47,716 nt of DNA from Niabella sp. GTDB taxonomy: Bacteria; Bacteroidota; Bacteroidia; Chitinophagales; Chitinophagaceae. The notes below the pieces were generated by a model. It did no database searches, had not been told where the DNA came from, and saw only the letters and a list, made by a program, of their open reading frames with translations. Position numbers and translations under genes: made by a program. Every line of letters begins with the position of its first letter. Positions within the stretch are counted from its first letter, which is position 1. Below are positions 1 through 13,342 of the stretch, one piece after another. The stretch is from positions 1-47,716 of the forward strand of contig JAPUDO010000105.1 of the NCBI GenBank assembly GCA_027493055.1. The letters are read 5' to 3'.

Positions 1-662
1 TGGATGTTATAGACAGCAATAATGTACAGTTAGTGATCACAGATATTATGATGCCGGTAATGGACGGTATTGCATTATGCAAAAGAATTAAGACTGATAT
101 TCAATACAGTCATATTCCGGTTGTTTTTCTCACAGCAAAAAATGCGCTGAATGCTAAAATAGAGGGGCTTGAAACCGGCGCCGATGTATATATTGAAAAG
201 CCTTTCGCAATGGAATACCTGTTAGCCCAGATAAAAAGCATACTTAACAACAGGAACATCATCAGGGAATATTTTACCAGGTCTCCTGTTTCCCATCTGA
301 AAGGGATTAATATTTCTGCGGCAGACAAAGAGTTTATAGCTCACCTGGACAAAGTTATATATGACAATATTTCTGATTTTGATTTAAACGTAGACGAGCT
401 TTCCAGGTTAATGAACATGAGCCGGCCTACTTTATACAGGAAGATCAAGGGACTGTCAGACCTTACACCTAACGAACTGATACATGTAACCCGTCTTAAA
501 AGGGCAGCAGAAATACTTGCCGAAGGAGATATGCGTATCAACGAAGTGGCTATGATGGTAGGTTACAGCATACAATCCAATTTTTCAAGAGATTTCAGCA
601 AACAGTTTGGCATGTCGCCCACCCAGTTCCTGGAGTACTTAAAGACAGATAAAAAAGATTGA
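1..662 (+). CDS. HTCS-type regulator, C-terminal part (receiver + AraC HTH), 5' end outside window
   Basis: Only the end of the gene is present. The reading frame is open to base 1, so the GTG at 33 is not the true start. Visible are the second half of a response-regulator receiver domain, with the phospho-acceptor region TDIMMPVMDG and the conserved Lys in IEKPF, followed by a linker and an AraC-type double helix-turn-helix at the C-terminus (DELSRLMNMSRPTLYRKIKG and VAMMVGYSIQSNFSRDFSKQ). This receiver-then-AraC order is the tail of Bacteroidota hybrid two-component systems, which sense a periplasmic glycan fragment and activate a neighbouring polysaccharide locus. A stand-alone receiver-AraC protein cannot be excluded because the sensor part is not in the window. 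It reads away from the hydrolase directon at 4335-26958, and control of that directon is plausible but not shown. Confidence 0.88.
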   Translation, partial: DVIDSNNVQLVITDIMMPVMDGIALCKRIKTDIQYSHIPVVFLTAKNALNAKIEGLETGADVYIEKPFAMEYLLAQIKSILNNRNIIREYFTRSPVSHLKGINISAADKEFIAHLDKVIYDNISDFDLNVDELSRLMNMSRPTLYRKIKGLSDLTPNELIHVTRLKRAAEILAEGDMRINEVAMMVGYSIQSNFSRDFSKQFGMSPTQFLEYLKTDKKD

Positions 663-1054
663 ACAAACCGCCTATAAACTCCGCACAAAAAACCAGGTTG
701 TAACCGGTAGCTTTAAAACAGGCTGCAAATTTCCTGAACACGCAAAAATATTTTTTTCTTTCCTGAAGTGCCTATATACATCGCCTTTAGGCAGTAAAAT
801 AAACGCGTGAGGCGTTCCTAACTTCTGTTGGACAGGTTCTTCACTTCACACAGTTGAGACTATCTGCAAATCTTATCATAACTAGCTGGGCAGCAGCATT
901 CAATAATGTTAATAGTAAGAAGTAAGTACCCAGCAAAAAATACTGACCCAAAACAGGATGGGTTACGTACAGTATATATTAAAAAAAAATCCTATTTTCC
1001 GGACTTTTCAAGGATTAGTGATCAATTAATTTAAAATATCAAAAGCATATTTCC
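663..1054. other. gene-free stretch with minor hairpins
   Basis: No credible coding sequence lies here. A short inverted repeat AACGC/GCGTT lies near 803-817 and a longer imperfect one at 941-974 (TACTG-ACCCA paired with TGGGT and CAGTA). Neither is followed by a T-run on the plus strand, so I do not call a terminator. The region must hold the promoter of the gene starting at 1055, but no clear TTG/TAnnTTTG pair is visible. Confidence 0.5.
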
Positions 1055-1867
1055 ATGCATACAATACTTAAACAGTTTGCACCTCCTATTGTAAAAGCCC
1101 TGAGATATTATAGTTTCAAATATGGCTGGAAAGGGGATTACCCATCCTATGAAATTGCCAAAGCCCAAACCAGGGGTTATGATGAGAACCATATTTTAAA
1201 CCGGATCGCAGAAACCACCCGGCTTGTTAAAAACGGAGAAGCCGCTTACGAAAGAGACGGTATTATATATGACAAAGTGCAGGTGAATATCAACCTGCTT
1301 GCCGCACTGTTATTAGTAGCATCAAGAAATGGCAATAAGCTTACGGTTATTGATTTTGGTGGTTCTTTGGGCACTTCTTATTATCAGAATATTGCTTACC
1401 TGTCGCATCTGGAAACCCTTAATTGGTGCATCGTTGAACAAGCACATTTTGTTGATACGGGTAAAAAAGAATTTGAAGACGATCACCTGAAATTTTTTCA
1501 TACAGTAGAAGAATGCCTGCAACAATTTCCTGAAGCGAACCTATTGTTATTTTCCAGCTCCCTGCAATACTTCGAAAAACCTTATGAAACCCTTAAAGAT
1601 CTGCAGCGCTTTAAAATACCCTACCTGATGTTGGACCTGATTGCCTATAACAGTGAAAATAGAGACCGTATTACGATCCAATATGTACCACCGGTTTTTT
1701 ATGGAATTGAAGCATCATACCCCTGTACTTTTTTTAACAAAGAAAAATTAGACCATCAGCTTAAAGAAAATTATACCCTGGAGTTCGATTTTGAAGTAAG
1801 CTCAGAACTGTATTATATACAACTCAAACCTTTCCGGTACAAAGGAGCTTTATGGCGACACGTATAG
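1055..1867 (+). CDS. TIGR04325-family putative SAM-dependent methyltransferase
   Basis: The 270-residue protein matches the layout of the TIGR04325 (LIC12133-like) methyltransferases: an N-terminal WKGDYPSYEIA segment, the GYDENHIL motif, a GEAAYERDG motif, then a Rossmann SAM-binding start VIDFGGSLGTSYYQN (about residues 100-115), with LNWCIVEQ as the second acidic strand. Members are commonly found in polysaccharide or surface glycan biosynthesis clusters and are thought to methylate sugars. No such cluster is visible here; the gene stands alone between a regulator and a convergent secreted-protein gene. No signal peptide, so cytoplasmic. The family call is firm; the substrate is unknown. 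Confidence 0.85.
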   Translation: MHTILKQFAPPIVKALRYYSFKYGWKGDYPSYEIAKAQTRGYDENHILNRIAETTRLVKNGEAAYERDGIIYDKVQVNINLLAALLLVASRNGNKLTVIDFGGSLGTSYYQNIAYLSHLETLNWCIVEQAHFVDTGKKEFEDDHLKFFHTVEECLQQFPEANLLLFSSSLQYFEKPYETLKDLQRFKIPYLMLDLIAYNSENRDRITIQYVPPVFYGIEASYPCTFFNKEKLDHQLKENYTLEFDFEVSSELYYIQLKPFRYKGALWRHV

Positions 1868-1925
1868 CCGGAATGGATTATCCATAACATGCGCCGGCAG
1901 ATGCTTAAATGTAAAACTGTACATC

Positions 1926-3302
1926 TTACGGCAACTTTTCCAGGTCAATCAAAGGCTTCCTGTTGGTTGCATTTCTTGTAAAAGCTGATCTGTAAGGCGT
2001 ATAATCTTTAAAGAACCCGCAATTTTTCAGATAAAAACTTTGGCCCTGAAGGCCCCCGGAATAATCCATCCGGTATCCTTTAGCTGCTGTATTATCGTAA
2101 GTAAACACGGCTTTTGTCAGCTCGGTCCAGTTACCGTTTATATCTCCCACCCATTGGTTGTTAAATAATACTTTTCTTTCCTTATCTCCTTCATTAGGAC
2201 TAAAATTCTCCAGGAAAGAATGGAAACGCTTCAGGTAAGTATTAGTTTGCGGGCGTTTGAATGATGCTACCAGGTTCCAGCTATCGGTTTCGGGTGTAAA
2301 GAAATAAGCTGTATAAATAGTGTTATTATTTCCATCCGGTTCTCCCTTTAGCAGGAACCTGTAGGTAACGCCTGCCTTCCAGTTATAACGCCAGTAACTC
2401 TGTCCGCCCGATCCTTCATTGCCAAACTCCCCTGTATGCACGCCCTCACCTTTTTTGAGCATAGTGATACGCATATTTTCGGGGATGCTTTTGGGATCAT
2501 CTGTGCTGTAAGGGCTCCATACAGAAAACAGCACCCTTCTTTCGGTAGCTGAATTAACCTGTATGCCGAAATAACCTTCACCAAAACCGTTAGCCATAAA
2601 ATAAGATCCTAATTTATCCTCACCTTCAGGAACCGTTATTTCGTTATAAAACCACCTGGCCTTAATGCTGCTATCAAAAGGATAATTCAGGTGAACGGAA
2701 GGGCCTCTTCTTCCCCAATAAAAAAAATTGCCTTCATTGGTAGCAACAAAATTTGTTTTAAACCCGGTAACAGAACCTCCTATTGCGTAATCACTTACCT
2801 CGGCAAAACGGGCGCCTGTTTTAGAGATCCCGGTAAGCGTAATTTTAATATAGCCGGTATCTTTAAGCTCCCACTCTCCTGCTTCATACAAACGGAAATC
2901 ATCGCCCTCTATAGTTATCTTTCGCGGAATATTGTTAACAGCTACCTGCAACCGGCTTTCCCCTGCTGCTTTTGCCCTGATCTTAATCCTTACCTTTCCC
3001 GGATGGCTGATCCTGAAATAAGTATCAAACCGGGCTGCCTCATCTGTCCAGTTTTCAATACCTGCATTTGTAATCACCCTGGATCCTGGCGGTATATTTT
3101 GTACCCAGGTATTTCCTCCAACAGGCACCATCAAAACGGTATCTCCAGGATTTTTATCCCGATCCGTTTGACTTTCACCTTCCCTGTTATTGCTGAAAGA
3201 GGTATTGCCTGTCCAAAGCAGGGCGCTCATTAACAGGACCAGGAAACTTCTGTACGTCATACGCTTTCGGTTTATAAAATGTAAATGATGATTAAACATC
3301 AA
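1926..3302 (-). CDS. secreted DUF5077/DUF3472 protein
   Basis: The 458-residue protein starts with a signal peptide whose hydrophobic core is SFLVLLMSALLW; an internal ATG at 3260 (MTYRSF) would give a tidier signal sequence than the ATG at 3302. Residues about 50-175 look like DUF5077, a beta-rich domain common in front of carbohydrate-related proteins. The rest (about 185-440) is DUF3472, with the typical FFYWGRRGPSVHLNY, GYFGIQVNS, VLFSVWSPY and NGNWTELTKAVFTYD segments. The biochemical role of DUF3472 is not established; its presence in polysaccharide-degrading Bacteroidota suggests binding or processing of glycans at the cell surface. It is convergent with the methyltransferase gene and divergent from the Uma2 gene. 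Confidence 0.85.
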   Translation of the reverse strand: MMFNHHLHFINRKRMTYRSFLVLLMSALLWTGNTSFSNNREGESQTDRDKNPGDTVLMVPVGGNTWVQNIPPGSRVITNAGIENWTDEAARFDTYFRISHPGKVRIKIRAKAAGESRLQVAVNNIPRKITIEGDDFRLYEAGEWELKDTGYIKITLTGISKTGARFAEVSDYAIGGSVTGFKTNFVATNEGNFFYWGRRGPSVHLNYPFDSSIKARWFYNEITVPEGEDKLGSYFMANGFGEGYFGIQVNSATERRVLFSVWSPYSTDDPKSIPENMRITMLKKGEGVHTGEFGNEGSGGQSYWRYNWKAGVTYRFLLKGEPDGNNNTIYTAYFFTPETDSWNLVASFKRPQTNTYLKRFHSFLENFSPNEGDKERKVLFNNQWVGDINGNWTELTKAVFTYDNTAAKGYRMDYSGGLQGQSFYLKNCGFFKDYTPYRSAFTRNATNRKPLIDLEKLP

Positions 3303-3371
3303 AATTAACCAACAGCAGGCTCTTATTTACTGCTACAACCAAAATTGCGCAAACGATTGAATACTTAATTT

Positions 3372-3386
3372 AATTGTAACTTTATA
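3372..3386 (+). repeat. 15-bp direct repeat, copy 1
   Basis: The sequence AATTGTAACTTTATA lies immediately upstream of the Uma2 start codon and is repeated exactly at 4309-4323, downstream of the MITE-like element. Both copies are in the same orientation and bracket Uma2 plus the element. It may be part of the Uma2 promoter, a target-site duplication, or chance in AT-rich DNA. Confidence 0.6.
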
Positions 3387-3388
3387 GT

Positions 3389-3979
3389 ATGGAAGTACAT
3401 GAACCTGCCGTAGACTACGGTAAACGAAAATACACTATTGAAGAATATCTCGAAATGGAAAATGAAGCTTTAATAAAGCATGAATATTTCAGGGGAGAGA
3501 TATTTGCCATGTCGGGAACCAAAATGCCGTATAATGAGATCAGCACCAATTTAATAATGTTGACTGCATCAAGACTAAAAGGCAAAAACTGCAAACCTTA
3601 TGGTAGTGATGCCAGGATACATATCGAATCCAATACCTTGTTCACTTACCCGGATATTTCGATCGTTTGCGGAGAAGTGCTTACGCTTAATAATGATAAT
3701 ATGAACGTGCTGAACCCCTCCGTAATTATTGAAATATTATCACCCTCTACCAAAAATTACGATCGTGGCGAAAAGTTCAGGCTCTACAGGGATATATCCA
3801 CTTTAAAAGAATATATCCTTGTTGATTCAGAGAGTATACATATTGAGGCCTTCCGCCTGAACGAAACTCAACGCTGGGAGCTGGAAGAATATAATCTGCC
3901 AGAAGAACAGCTTTATCTTAAAACCATTAATGAGTATTTTTCTATTAGCGAAATTTATGAGGGAGTGAATATACGCTGA
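3389..3979 (+). CDS. Uma2-family putative endonuclease (DUF820)
   Basis: The 196-residue protein has the Uma2/DUF820 layout: the N-terminal [11 protein letters not shown] segment, [13 protein letters not shown], then the PD-(D/E)xK-like core with [10 protein letters not shown] (Asp), [12 protein letters not shown] (Glu) and the following [11 protein letters not shown] with a conserved Lys. Length is normal for the family. Uma2 proteins have a restriction-endonuclease-like fold, occur in many copies in cyanobacteria and Bacteroidota, and have no settled function. The gene is followed within about 10 bases by the left end of a MITE-like repeat, and the two together are bracketed by a 15-bp direct repeat, which suggests local mobility. 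Confidence 0.9.
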   Translation: MEVHEPAVDYGKRKYTIEEYLEMENEALIKHEYFRGEIFAMSGTKMPYNEISTNLIMLTASRLKGKNCKPYGSDARIHIESNTLFTYPDISIVCGEVLTLNNDNMNVLNPSVIIEILSPSTKNYDRGEKFRLYRDISTLKEYILVDSESIHIEAFRLNETQRWELEEYNLPEEQLYLKTINEYFSISEIYEGVNIR

Positions 3980-3987
3980 ATCCTTTG

Positions 3988-4290
3988 AAAAGGGTGTAGG
4001 ACAAAAGTCCCTTTTATGCTACTATGGCTACACGAACTATCGGGCCATAATATTTCGCTGCCCGCCTGAATGGCGAGTTGGGCAGGCGCTGCGGCTTGAG
4101 GAAGTACGGGGTTGAATTATTACAAAAATTCCGCTGCTCTGCACCTTTCAACATAAGTAATAAAAGCTGCAGCGCAGCGCAAATCTTTGTAGCCGCAGAG
4201 CGGCACAAAATAGTAACAAAATAAACAGTAACCCAAAGGTGCAGCGCACCGTAATATTTTATTTCAGGGAGATTTGTCCTAAACCCTTTG
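3988..4290. mobile_element. MITE-like non-autonomous element with terminal inverted repeats
   Basis: The ends form an imperfect terminal inverted repeat of about 25 bp. The left end (3989-4013) contains AAAGGGTGTAGGACAAAAG and the right end (4265-4289), read in reverse, AAAGGGTTTAGGACAAAT; about 21 of 25 positions agree. Inside are three hairpins with 5-bp stems and 3-nt loops: GCTGC-AGC-GCAGC (4166-4178), GCCGC-AGA-GCGGC (4192-4204) and GGTGC-AGC-GCACC (4238-4250). A nested cruciform lies at 4058-4085 (CTGCCC...GGGCAG enclosing CGCC-TGAAT-GGCG). No transposase is encoded; the 64-codon open frame on the minus strand is composed of these repeats. The left end can also fold as AAAAGGG/CCCTTTT and may terminate the Uma2 transcript. 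Confidence 0.7.
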
Positions 4291-4308
4291 CGAGAGACTC
4301 CGCTAAGA

Positions 4309-4323
4309 AATTGTAACTTTATA
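4309..4323 (+). repeat. 15-bp direct repeat, copy 2
   Basis: Exact second copy of AATTGTAACTTTATA (first copy 3372-3386). It lies between the right end of the MITE-like element and the stop codon of the GH106 gene, where no plus-strand gene follows, so it is not obviously a promoter here. Confidence 0.6.
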
Positions 4324-4334
4324 ATAACAGCACC

Positions 4335-7300
4335 TTACTGCTCTATCCTCACTTCCCCTTCCAAGCCGGCTTTTGACAGCGGCTTATTCTGTAAAAGATT
4401 TAAAGGAGCCGTAGTCCAGGTAATACGCTTATCTCCCGGCAGGTTCAGATCTCCTATTAAACGGTTAGCCCAGGTATTAGTAACCTCTATTTGGATAGTA
4501 TTTTCACCGGCCTTTATTGCCTTAGAAACATCAAGGTGATAAGGAGGTGTCCATAGCGTTCCACACACTACACCGTTTATAGTTACTGTTGCAATATTGA
4601 ATATACTGTCTACAGTAAGATACACAGGTTTGGACTTGTCAAGATGTTCCAAACTAAACCTGTTTTTATACACTGCCGTACCGGAGTAATATTTAATAGC
4701 GTTATTATCCTGTTGATTCCATAATTTGAGTGCAGGAAAACTCACTTCCTCTGCTGGTCCACCAAAAGCCGGATCAAATTGTGCTTTCCAGCCGGTGCTG
4801 ATATTAGCCACCTGCTTCACAGCTACAACAGGCTGCGCCTTCTTTGTAACATTCACTTTCTTCCTGAATACAACAAACGCCGAACCGTTGGCATACAAAG
4901 GAAGCTTTACATAAGTTCTGCCATTCTTTATTTCCCAATTACCGGCTGACGAAATGCTTCCGCTTACAGGATCATAAACCTCCGGTTCAAAACCTGCCAC
5001 TCTAAAGGATAAATCAAGCTCCTGCTTTACTTTTTCAGAATTTGAAATAAAGTAAATGTGCCCATCTTCCAGTTCTCTGTGCGCCCATGCAATAGGTTCT
5101 TTGTTCAGAGTAGCATCCAGGTCCCGGCTCAGGCCAACACTTTCAAAAGTATCCTCTATAAAAGGCGTTTCAATTAACCGGCCTTTTCCGTTACCGGCAA
5201 ACAGTTGTTTCCATAACTGTTGAAGCTCCGTATTCACATCTTTAAAACCTATAGCATCTATTTCCCTTTTGTCAATGATGATTGTGGCCCCTGCCTTTTT
5301 TAACTGCAGTATTTTCTTAGCCACGTTTACCGACATCAACCCGCTGTTGGGATTCATTAATAATTTGCCCGGGAAGACCAAAATAGAATAAGCAGCCCCT
5401 GATTGAAAAACTACTTTACCTTTTACTACCCTGGCATGCATTAAAGCATCGGGATTAAAGCAGTCATATTTATATCCCCGTAAAGCATCTGTCCAGTTCT
5501 CAGGGTCGGCCATGTTAGCAGAATGAGATACACCATCAGGAATAGTACGCTGTGGCTGCCCTTTATTTTCTAATCTCAGCCTCTCCGCTTCTACCCTTTC
5601 TTTACCAAATATACCGGGCAATGTGCTTACCAGCCTGTCTGGCAATATAGACCTCCGGGGCACTTCTTCTCCTATGAATACCGCTATATCTGCAACCGGC
5701 TTTCCCTGCTGCAATAAGGATGAAACCCTTGTCATATAATCCACCCAGGCCCTGCTTTGATGAAACCAGGTCTGGTCTCTTTGAAAGAACAGTCCAATAC
5801 TGCCTAATGTCATACCTGGTTTTCGGTTGATCCAGGGATTATGCGTAGTTACGTGAAGTATCATACGGTTGATACCCATTGCAAAATTCCTGTCGCCCAC
5901 TGCCTTTAAATTGCCCGGGTGCTCGGTCCAGCCCATTCTCAGGTTGGTAAAGGCTTCAGCCTGCACTATATTTTTTCCGTAGATATGCGCGGCACTAATA
6001 GCATCAAGCATATCATTGGGCTTATCGTGCGTAGGGCTATTCAGCCAGAATTCCCCGGTAGGTAAATCAACCGTTTTAAAATGCAATAAGCCATCGCTCA
6101 TCATAGTTGGAGCAACATTTTCTGCCATAAAGCTGCACCCAATCTGATCTGCCAGCTTCCTTAAAGTAACATAGAACACGTCATTCACCATTTCTGCAAT
6201 GGTTTCGCGCACATCATGTAATATTTTTTCAGAAGTTGCTGCATCATTAATAGGAGTTCCTGTCATCACCAGCAGGTAAGGCATCAAATCATACCCCCTC
6301 CTTTTTTTGAACGCTGCCGCAAAGTTCTTATTCCAGTTCTGACTGCCGGCCTCCCAGCTGTCAATATAAAATATTTTAAGGACCTCTTTAGCCAAACCCG
6401 GATCTGTTTTCTCAAAAACCCTGGCAAACCAGTTATCAAACTGTAGTTTAATAGCTTCGGGATCAAATTTATCGCACTCCAGGCCTTTGGCTGCACCACC
6501 GGTAGCATTAGTATGTCCCGTAGAGGTATGCCCTATCCTTACCACTACCCAATCCCCCGATCCGGGCTTCCAGTCAAGGTTTCCGTTTTCATCCATCTTA
6601 CCCGTAAGGTTGATGATATCTTTTAACGGAACAGCATCTTTACTACTTATCATCTGTGCTGTTGTATTTTCAGCTACACGCCATATACTGCCATTCTTTG
6701 CTTCTATATGGTTGATAACAGGCTCATCACTTAAATAAATGCCCTGAATTTTCAGTGTAGGCTTCCACTTGGCGCCATCGAGGTCTTCAGAGCCGGCTTC
6801 GGTTTCCTCCTTATCATACACAAACCTGAAATATCTTGCTGTGGTTGCCGGAATAGAAAATGTATAATCTTCGTCAGCGTCCTGCCAGCCATGCCGCGGC
6901 GGATGTAAGCGTAAAATTGTTGTAAAGCGGATACCATCATCACTGGACTGAACCACCAGTCGCTGCGATTGGTACTGCCGGCCTGCAGTATGTATTTTCA
7001 AAGAACGCAAAGTGAAGGGCCGGGGATATTTATACTGTATCCAGCAGGTAGTATCACTTCTGAAAGTTTTTGAACCATCACCGGGAAAGCACAGGTAAGC
7101 AGCCTTTTCACCAGTGCTGGTAGTAACAACAGGCACTAATACAGTTTCACTGAAAGCATTGGCAGAATTGGCAGGATAGGCGAATACCGCCACGTCTTTA
7201 TAGAAATTTTCCCTGGTTTCGGGTTGTTCCAGCTTAATATCTTCATTGCGGGAGGCTCTTATATACGTTTTTGTCCATACCAATTTTTGCATAGACTGTT

Positions 7301-7709
7301 CAGGCTTTATCCAGGGACCGCCGGCCAAAGCAAATCCGTCGCTTACATGAAAGGCCATTTTTAATCCCAACCGCTTACTCTCCGCCAGGGCATGATTCAC
7401 CATCCCCCACCATTCTGGTGATAATTGCCGGGCAGGGTTATCATAAGGTATCCTGGCTACCGTATCATAGATACAGGCCAGGTAAGCCCCGCCAATTCCT
7501 GCTTTTTGCATTCCTTCCAGGTCTGCTGTAATTCCTTCTTTGGAAACAGCGCCGTGCATCCAATACCACAATACCCAGGGTTTGGCAGATTCAGGAGGAT
7601 TGGTAAAGATCTCTTCAAGAGCAACAGGTTTGATCCTTTGCGCATAACAGATCCCATTTACCCATAAACATATAGCAACAACAATCAATATTTTCAAACG
7701 CAAGTTCAT
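4335..7709 (-). CDS. secreted GH106-family glycoside hydrolase, putative alpha-L-rhamnosidase
   Basis: The 1124-residue protein has a signal peptide (MNLRLKILIVVAICLWVNG...CYAQ) and the GH106 N-terminal signature PPESAKPWVLWYWMHG with GGAYLACIYD. Two candidate catalytic glutamates lie in IDSWEAGSQNW (E453) and VQAEAFTNLR (E585). Their spacing of 132 residues equals what I recall for the catalytic pair of the characterised Bacteroides enzyme BT0986. The C-terminal part carries a GH2-like sugar-binding beta-sandwich (VYLTVDSIFNIATVTING ... IQIEVTNTWANRLIGD). The family removes alpha-L-rhamnose, classically from rhamnogalacturonan II and related glycans. It is the last gene of the directon, 6 bp after GH2, so co-transcribed. 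Family firm; exact linkage unknown. Confidence 0.92.
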   Translation of the reverse strand: MNLRLKILIVVAICLWVNGICYAQRIKPVALEEIFTNPPESAKPWVLWYWMHGAVSKEGITADLEGMQKAGIGGAYLACIYDTVARIPYDNPARQLSPEWWGMVNHALAESKRLGLKMAFHVSDGFALAGGPWIKPEQSMQKLVWTKTYIRASRNEDIKLEQPETRENFYKDVAVFAYPANSANAFSETVLVPVVTTSTGEKAAYLCFPGDGSKTFRSDTTCWIQYKYPRPFTLRSLKIHTAGRQYQSQRLVVQSSDDGIRFTTILRLHPPRHGWQDADEDYTFSIPATTARYFRFVYDKEETEAGSEDLDGAKWKPTLKIQGIYLSDEPVINHIEAKNGSIWRVAENTTAQMISSKDAVPLKDIINLTGKMDENGNLDWKPGSGDWVVVRIGHTSTGHTNATGGAAKGLECDKFDPEAIKLQFDNWFARVFEKTDPGLAKEVLKIFYIDSWEAGSQNWNKNFAAAFKKRRGYDLMPYLLVMTGTPINDAATSEKILHDVRETIAEMVNDVFYVTLRKLADQIGCSFMAENVAPTMMSDGLLHFKTVDLPTGEFWLNSPTHDKPNDMLDAISAAHIYGKNIVQAEAFTNLRMGWTEHPGNLKAVGDRNFAMGINRMILHVTTHNPWINRKPGMTLGSIGLFFQRDQTWFHQSRAWVDYMTRVSSLLQQGKPVADIAVFIGEEVPRRSILPDRLVSTLPGIFGKERVEAERLRLENKGQPQRTIPDGVSHSANMADPENWTDALRGYKYDCFNPDALMHARVVKGKVVFQSGAAYSILVFPGKLLMNPNSGLMSVNVAKKILQLKKAGATIIIDKREIDAIGFKDVNTELQQLWKQLFAGNGKGRLIETPFIEDTFESVGLSRDLDATLNKEPIAWAHRELEDGHIYFISNSEKVKQELDLSFRVAGFEPEVYDPVSGSISSAGNWEIKNGRTYVKLPLYANGSAFVVFRKKVNVTKKAQPVVAVKQVANISTGWKAQFDPAFGGPAEEVSFPALKLWNQQDNNAIKYYSGTAVYKNRFSLEHLDKSKPVYLTVDSIFNIATVTINGVVCGTLWTPPYHLDVSKAIKAGENTIQIEVTNTWANRLIGDLNLPGDKRITWTTAPLNLLQNKPLSKAGLEGEVRIEQ

Positions 7710-7715
7710 TCTTAA

Positions 7716-12031
<4,316 letters not shown>

Positions 12032-13333
12032 TTAATCTTCTTTTTGCTTATCCTTATTTTCAACGGGCCTGCGCCTCCAGTAATTGGCCAATATACTTCC
12101 GCTGATATTCATCCAGGGACTAAATACTGCAGCCGCAAGGCCTACGGTTCCCAGTTTACCCATAGCGCCTGCAAGGCCGCTTGCCATGCCACCGTTTTGC
12201 AAGCCTACTTCAAAAGCTACTGTACGGCTTGAGTTTTTATCAAGCCCAAACAAACGGCTGAACCAATAGCCAAAAAAATAACCTGCTGCATTGTGTATTA
12301 CAGAAGCGATAAATAATAAAAAGCCCACTTTCAACAGGTTATCACGGCCGGCAGCCGTTGTAACCGTTGTAAAATAAATAATACCAAACATTGATATGAA
12401 AGGCATGAACTTATCAACATTTGGATATGCCCTATACAACCGGTTATATAAAACGCCCGCCACTACTGCTCCTGCCAAAAAACCGGATAGCTCCAGAGAT
12501 TGTAAAGCGGCATGAGAAGCATTGTTCATTTCAAAATATCCGTATCCCCAAATTAAAACCACTAAAGCATATACAGCACAAGCCACAGCCACAATATGTA
12601 TCTTCTTTCTTTTTCCGGCTGAAGCATGTTTTAAATAATCATGTAACAATGCGGCTCCAATGGGTACAATAACAATTTTAATAATTTCAATCATCATATC
12701 CACGAACTTCACTTCTATTAACGTACCTGCAAAAGTTTTCATTAACAGCGGTGTTAAAAAAGGAGCAGCCAATGTGGCCATTGCCGTTACAATTACCGAT
12801 AAAACAAGGTTAGCCCTTGCAAGATACACCATAACATTAGAAGCCAGCCCGCTGCTGCAACTGCCAATAAGAATTATACCTGCGGCTATTTCCGGTTCAA
12901 AATGAAACATGCGGGTAAGCAGCACACCCATTAAAGGCATGATAGAGAAATGACAAAGTAATCCCACTATTACGCCCTTTCCGGTAGATCCCAGTCCGCT
13001 AAAATCTTTTAGGCTCATGTGAGTACCCATGCCAAACATTACCAGCTGGATAATCACCAGTATCACCGTTTTATCGCGCAGGTTCACATCGCCCCAGCTC
13101 ATAAAAGCCTGCGGGTATAACATACCGGCTACTACTGCAGCAATGATCCAGGCCGTGTACTGATATCCTTTAAGCGATGTAACAGCGCCCAGCCCCAAAG
13201 CCAGGGTAACCGATGTAAGCACAGCGAAAGATTTACCCAGCTCTGCCTGCCGTGTTAACAATGAAATGACAAGCAGTATAGCTGCTATACCACAAACCCA
13301 TAAACTAAACCTATAGACTTTTTGCATGGACAC
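12032..13333 (-). CDS. bile acid:sodium symporter (BASS) family transporter
   Basis: The 433-residue inner-membrane protein has about ten or more hydrophobic segments and the BASS signatures MFGMGTHMSLKDF, IGSCSSGLASNVMVYLA and FEVGLQNGGMASGLAG, which form the Na+ and substrate site in the family. Two additional N-terminal hydrophobic segments (about residues 8-60) precede the usual core, making it longer than typical (about 300-330). BASS members carry organic anions such as bile acids, pyruvate or pantoate. In this operon, between an enolase-superfamily enzyme and a racemase-fold protein, it probably imports the carboxylate handled by the RLP/DUF1537 enzymes (inference). It follows the racemase-fold gene by 9 bp and abuts the enolase gene. 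Confidence 0.9.
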   Translation of the reverse strand: MSMQKVYRFSLWVCGIAAILLVISLLTRQAELGKSFAVLTSVTLALGLGAVTSLKGYQYTAWIIAAVVAGMLYPQAFMSWGDVNLRDKTVILVIIQLVMFGMGTHMSLKDFSGLGSTGKGVIVGLLCHFSIMPLMGVLLTRMFHFEPEIAAGIILIGSCSSGLASNVMVYLARANLVLSVIVTAMATLAAPFLTPLLMKTFAGTLIEVKFVDMMIEIIKIVIVPIGAALLHDYLKHASAGKRKKIHIVAVACAVYALVVLIWGYGYFEMNNASHAALQSLELSGFLAGAVVAGVLYNRLYRAYPNVDKFMPFISMFGIIYFTTVTTAAGRDNLLKVGFLLFIASVIHNAAGYFFGYWFSRLFGLDKNSSRTVAFEVGLQNGGMASGLAGAMGKLGTVGLAAAVFSPWMNISGSILANYWRRRPVENKDKQKED

Positions 13334-13342
13334 AAGCGTTTG

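Noticed and set aside
941-974. Hairpin as terminator or riboswitch upstream of the methyltransferase gene
   Set aside because: The stem is imperfect, there is no T-run on the coding strand and no known riboswitch core.
2691-3233. 180-codon plus-strand open frame
   Set aside because: It lies antisense within the DUF3472 gene, whose protein is clearly recognisable; its translation shows no domain.
4014-4208. 64-codon open frame on the minus strand
   Set aside because: It is made entirely of the hairpins of the MITE-like element and has no protein-like features.
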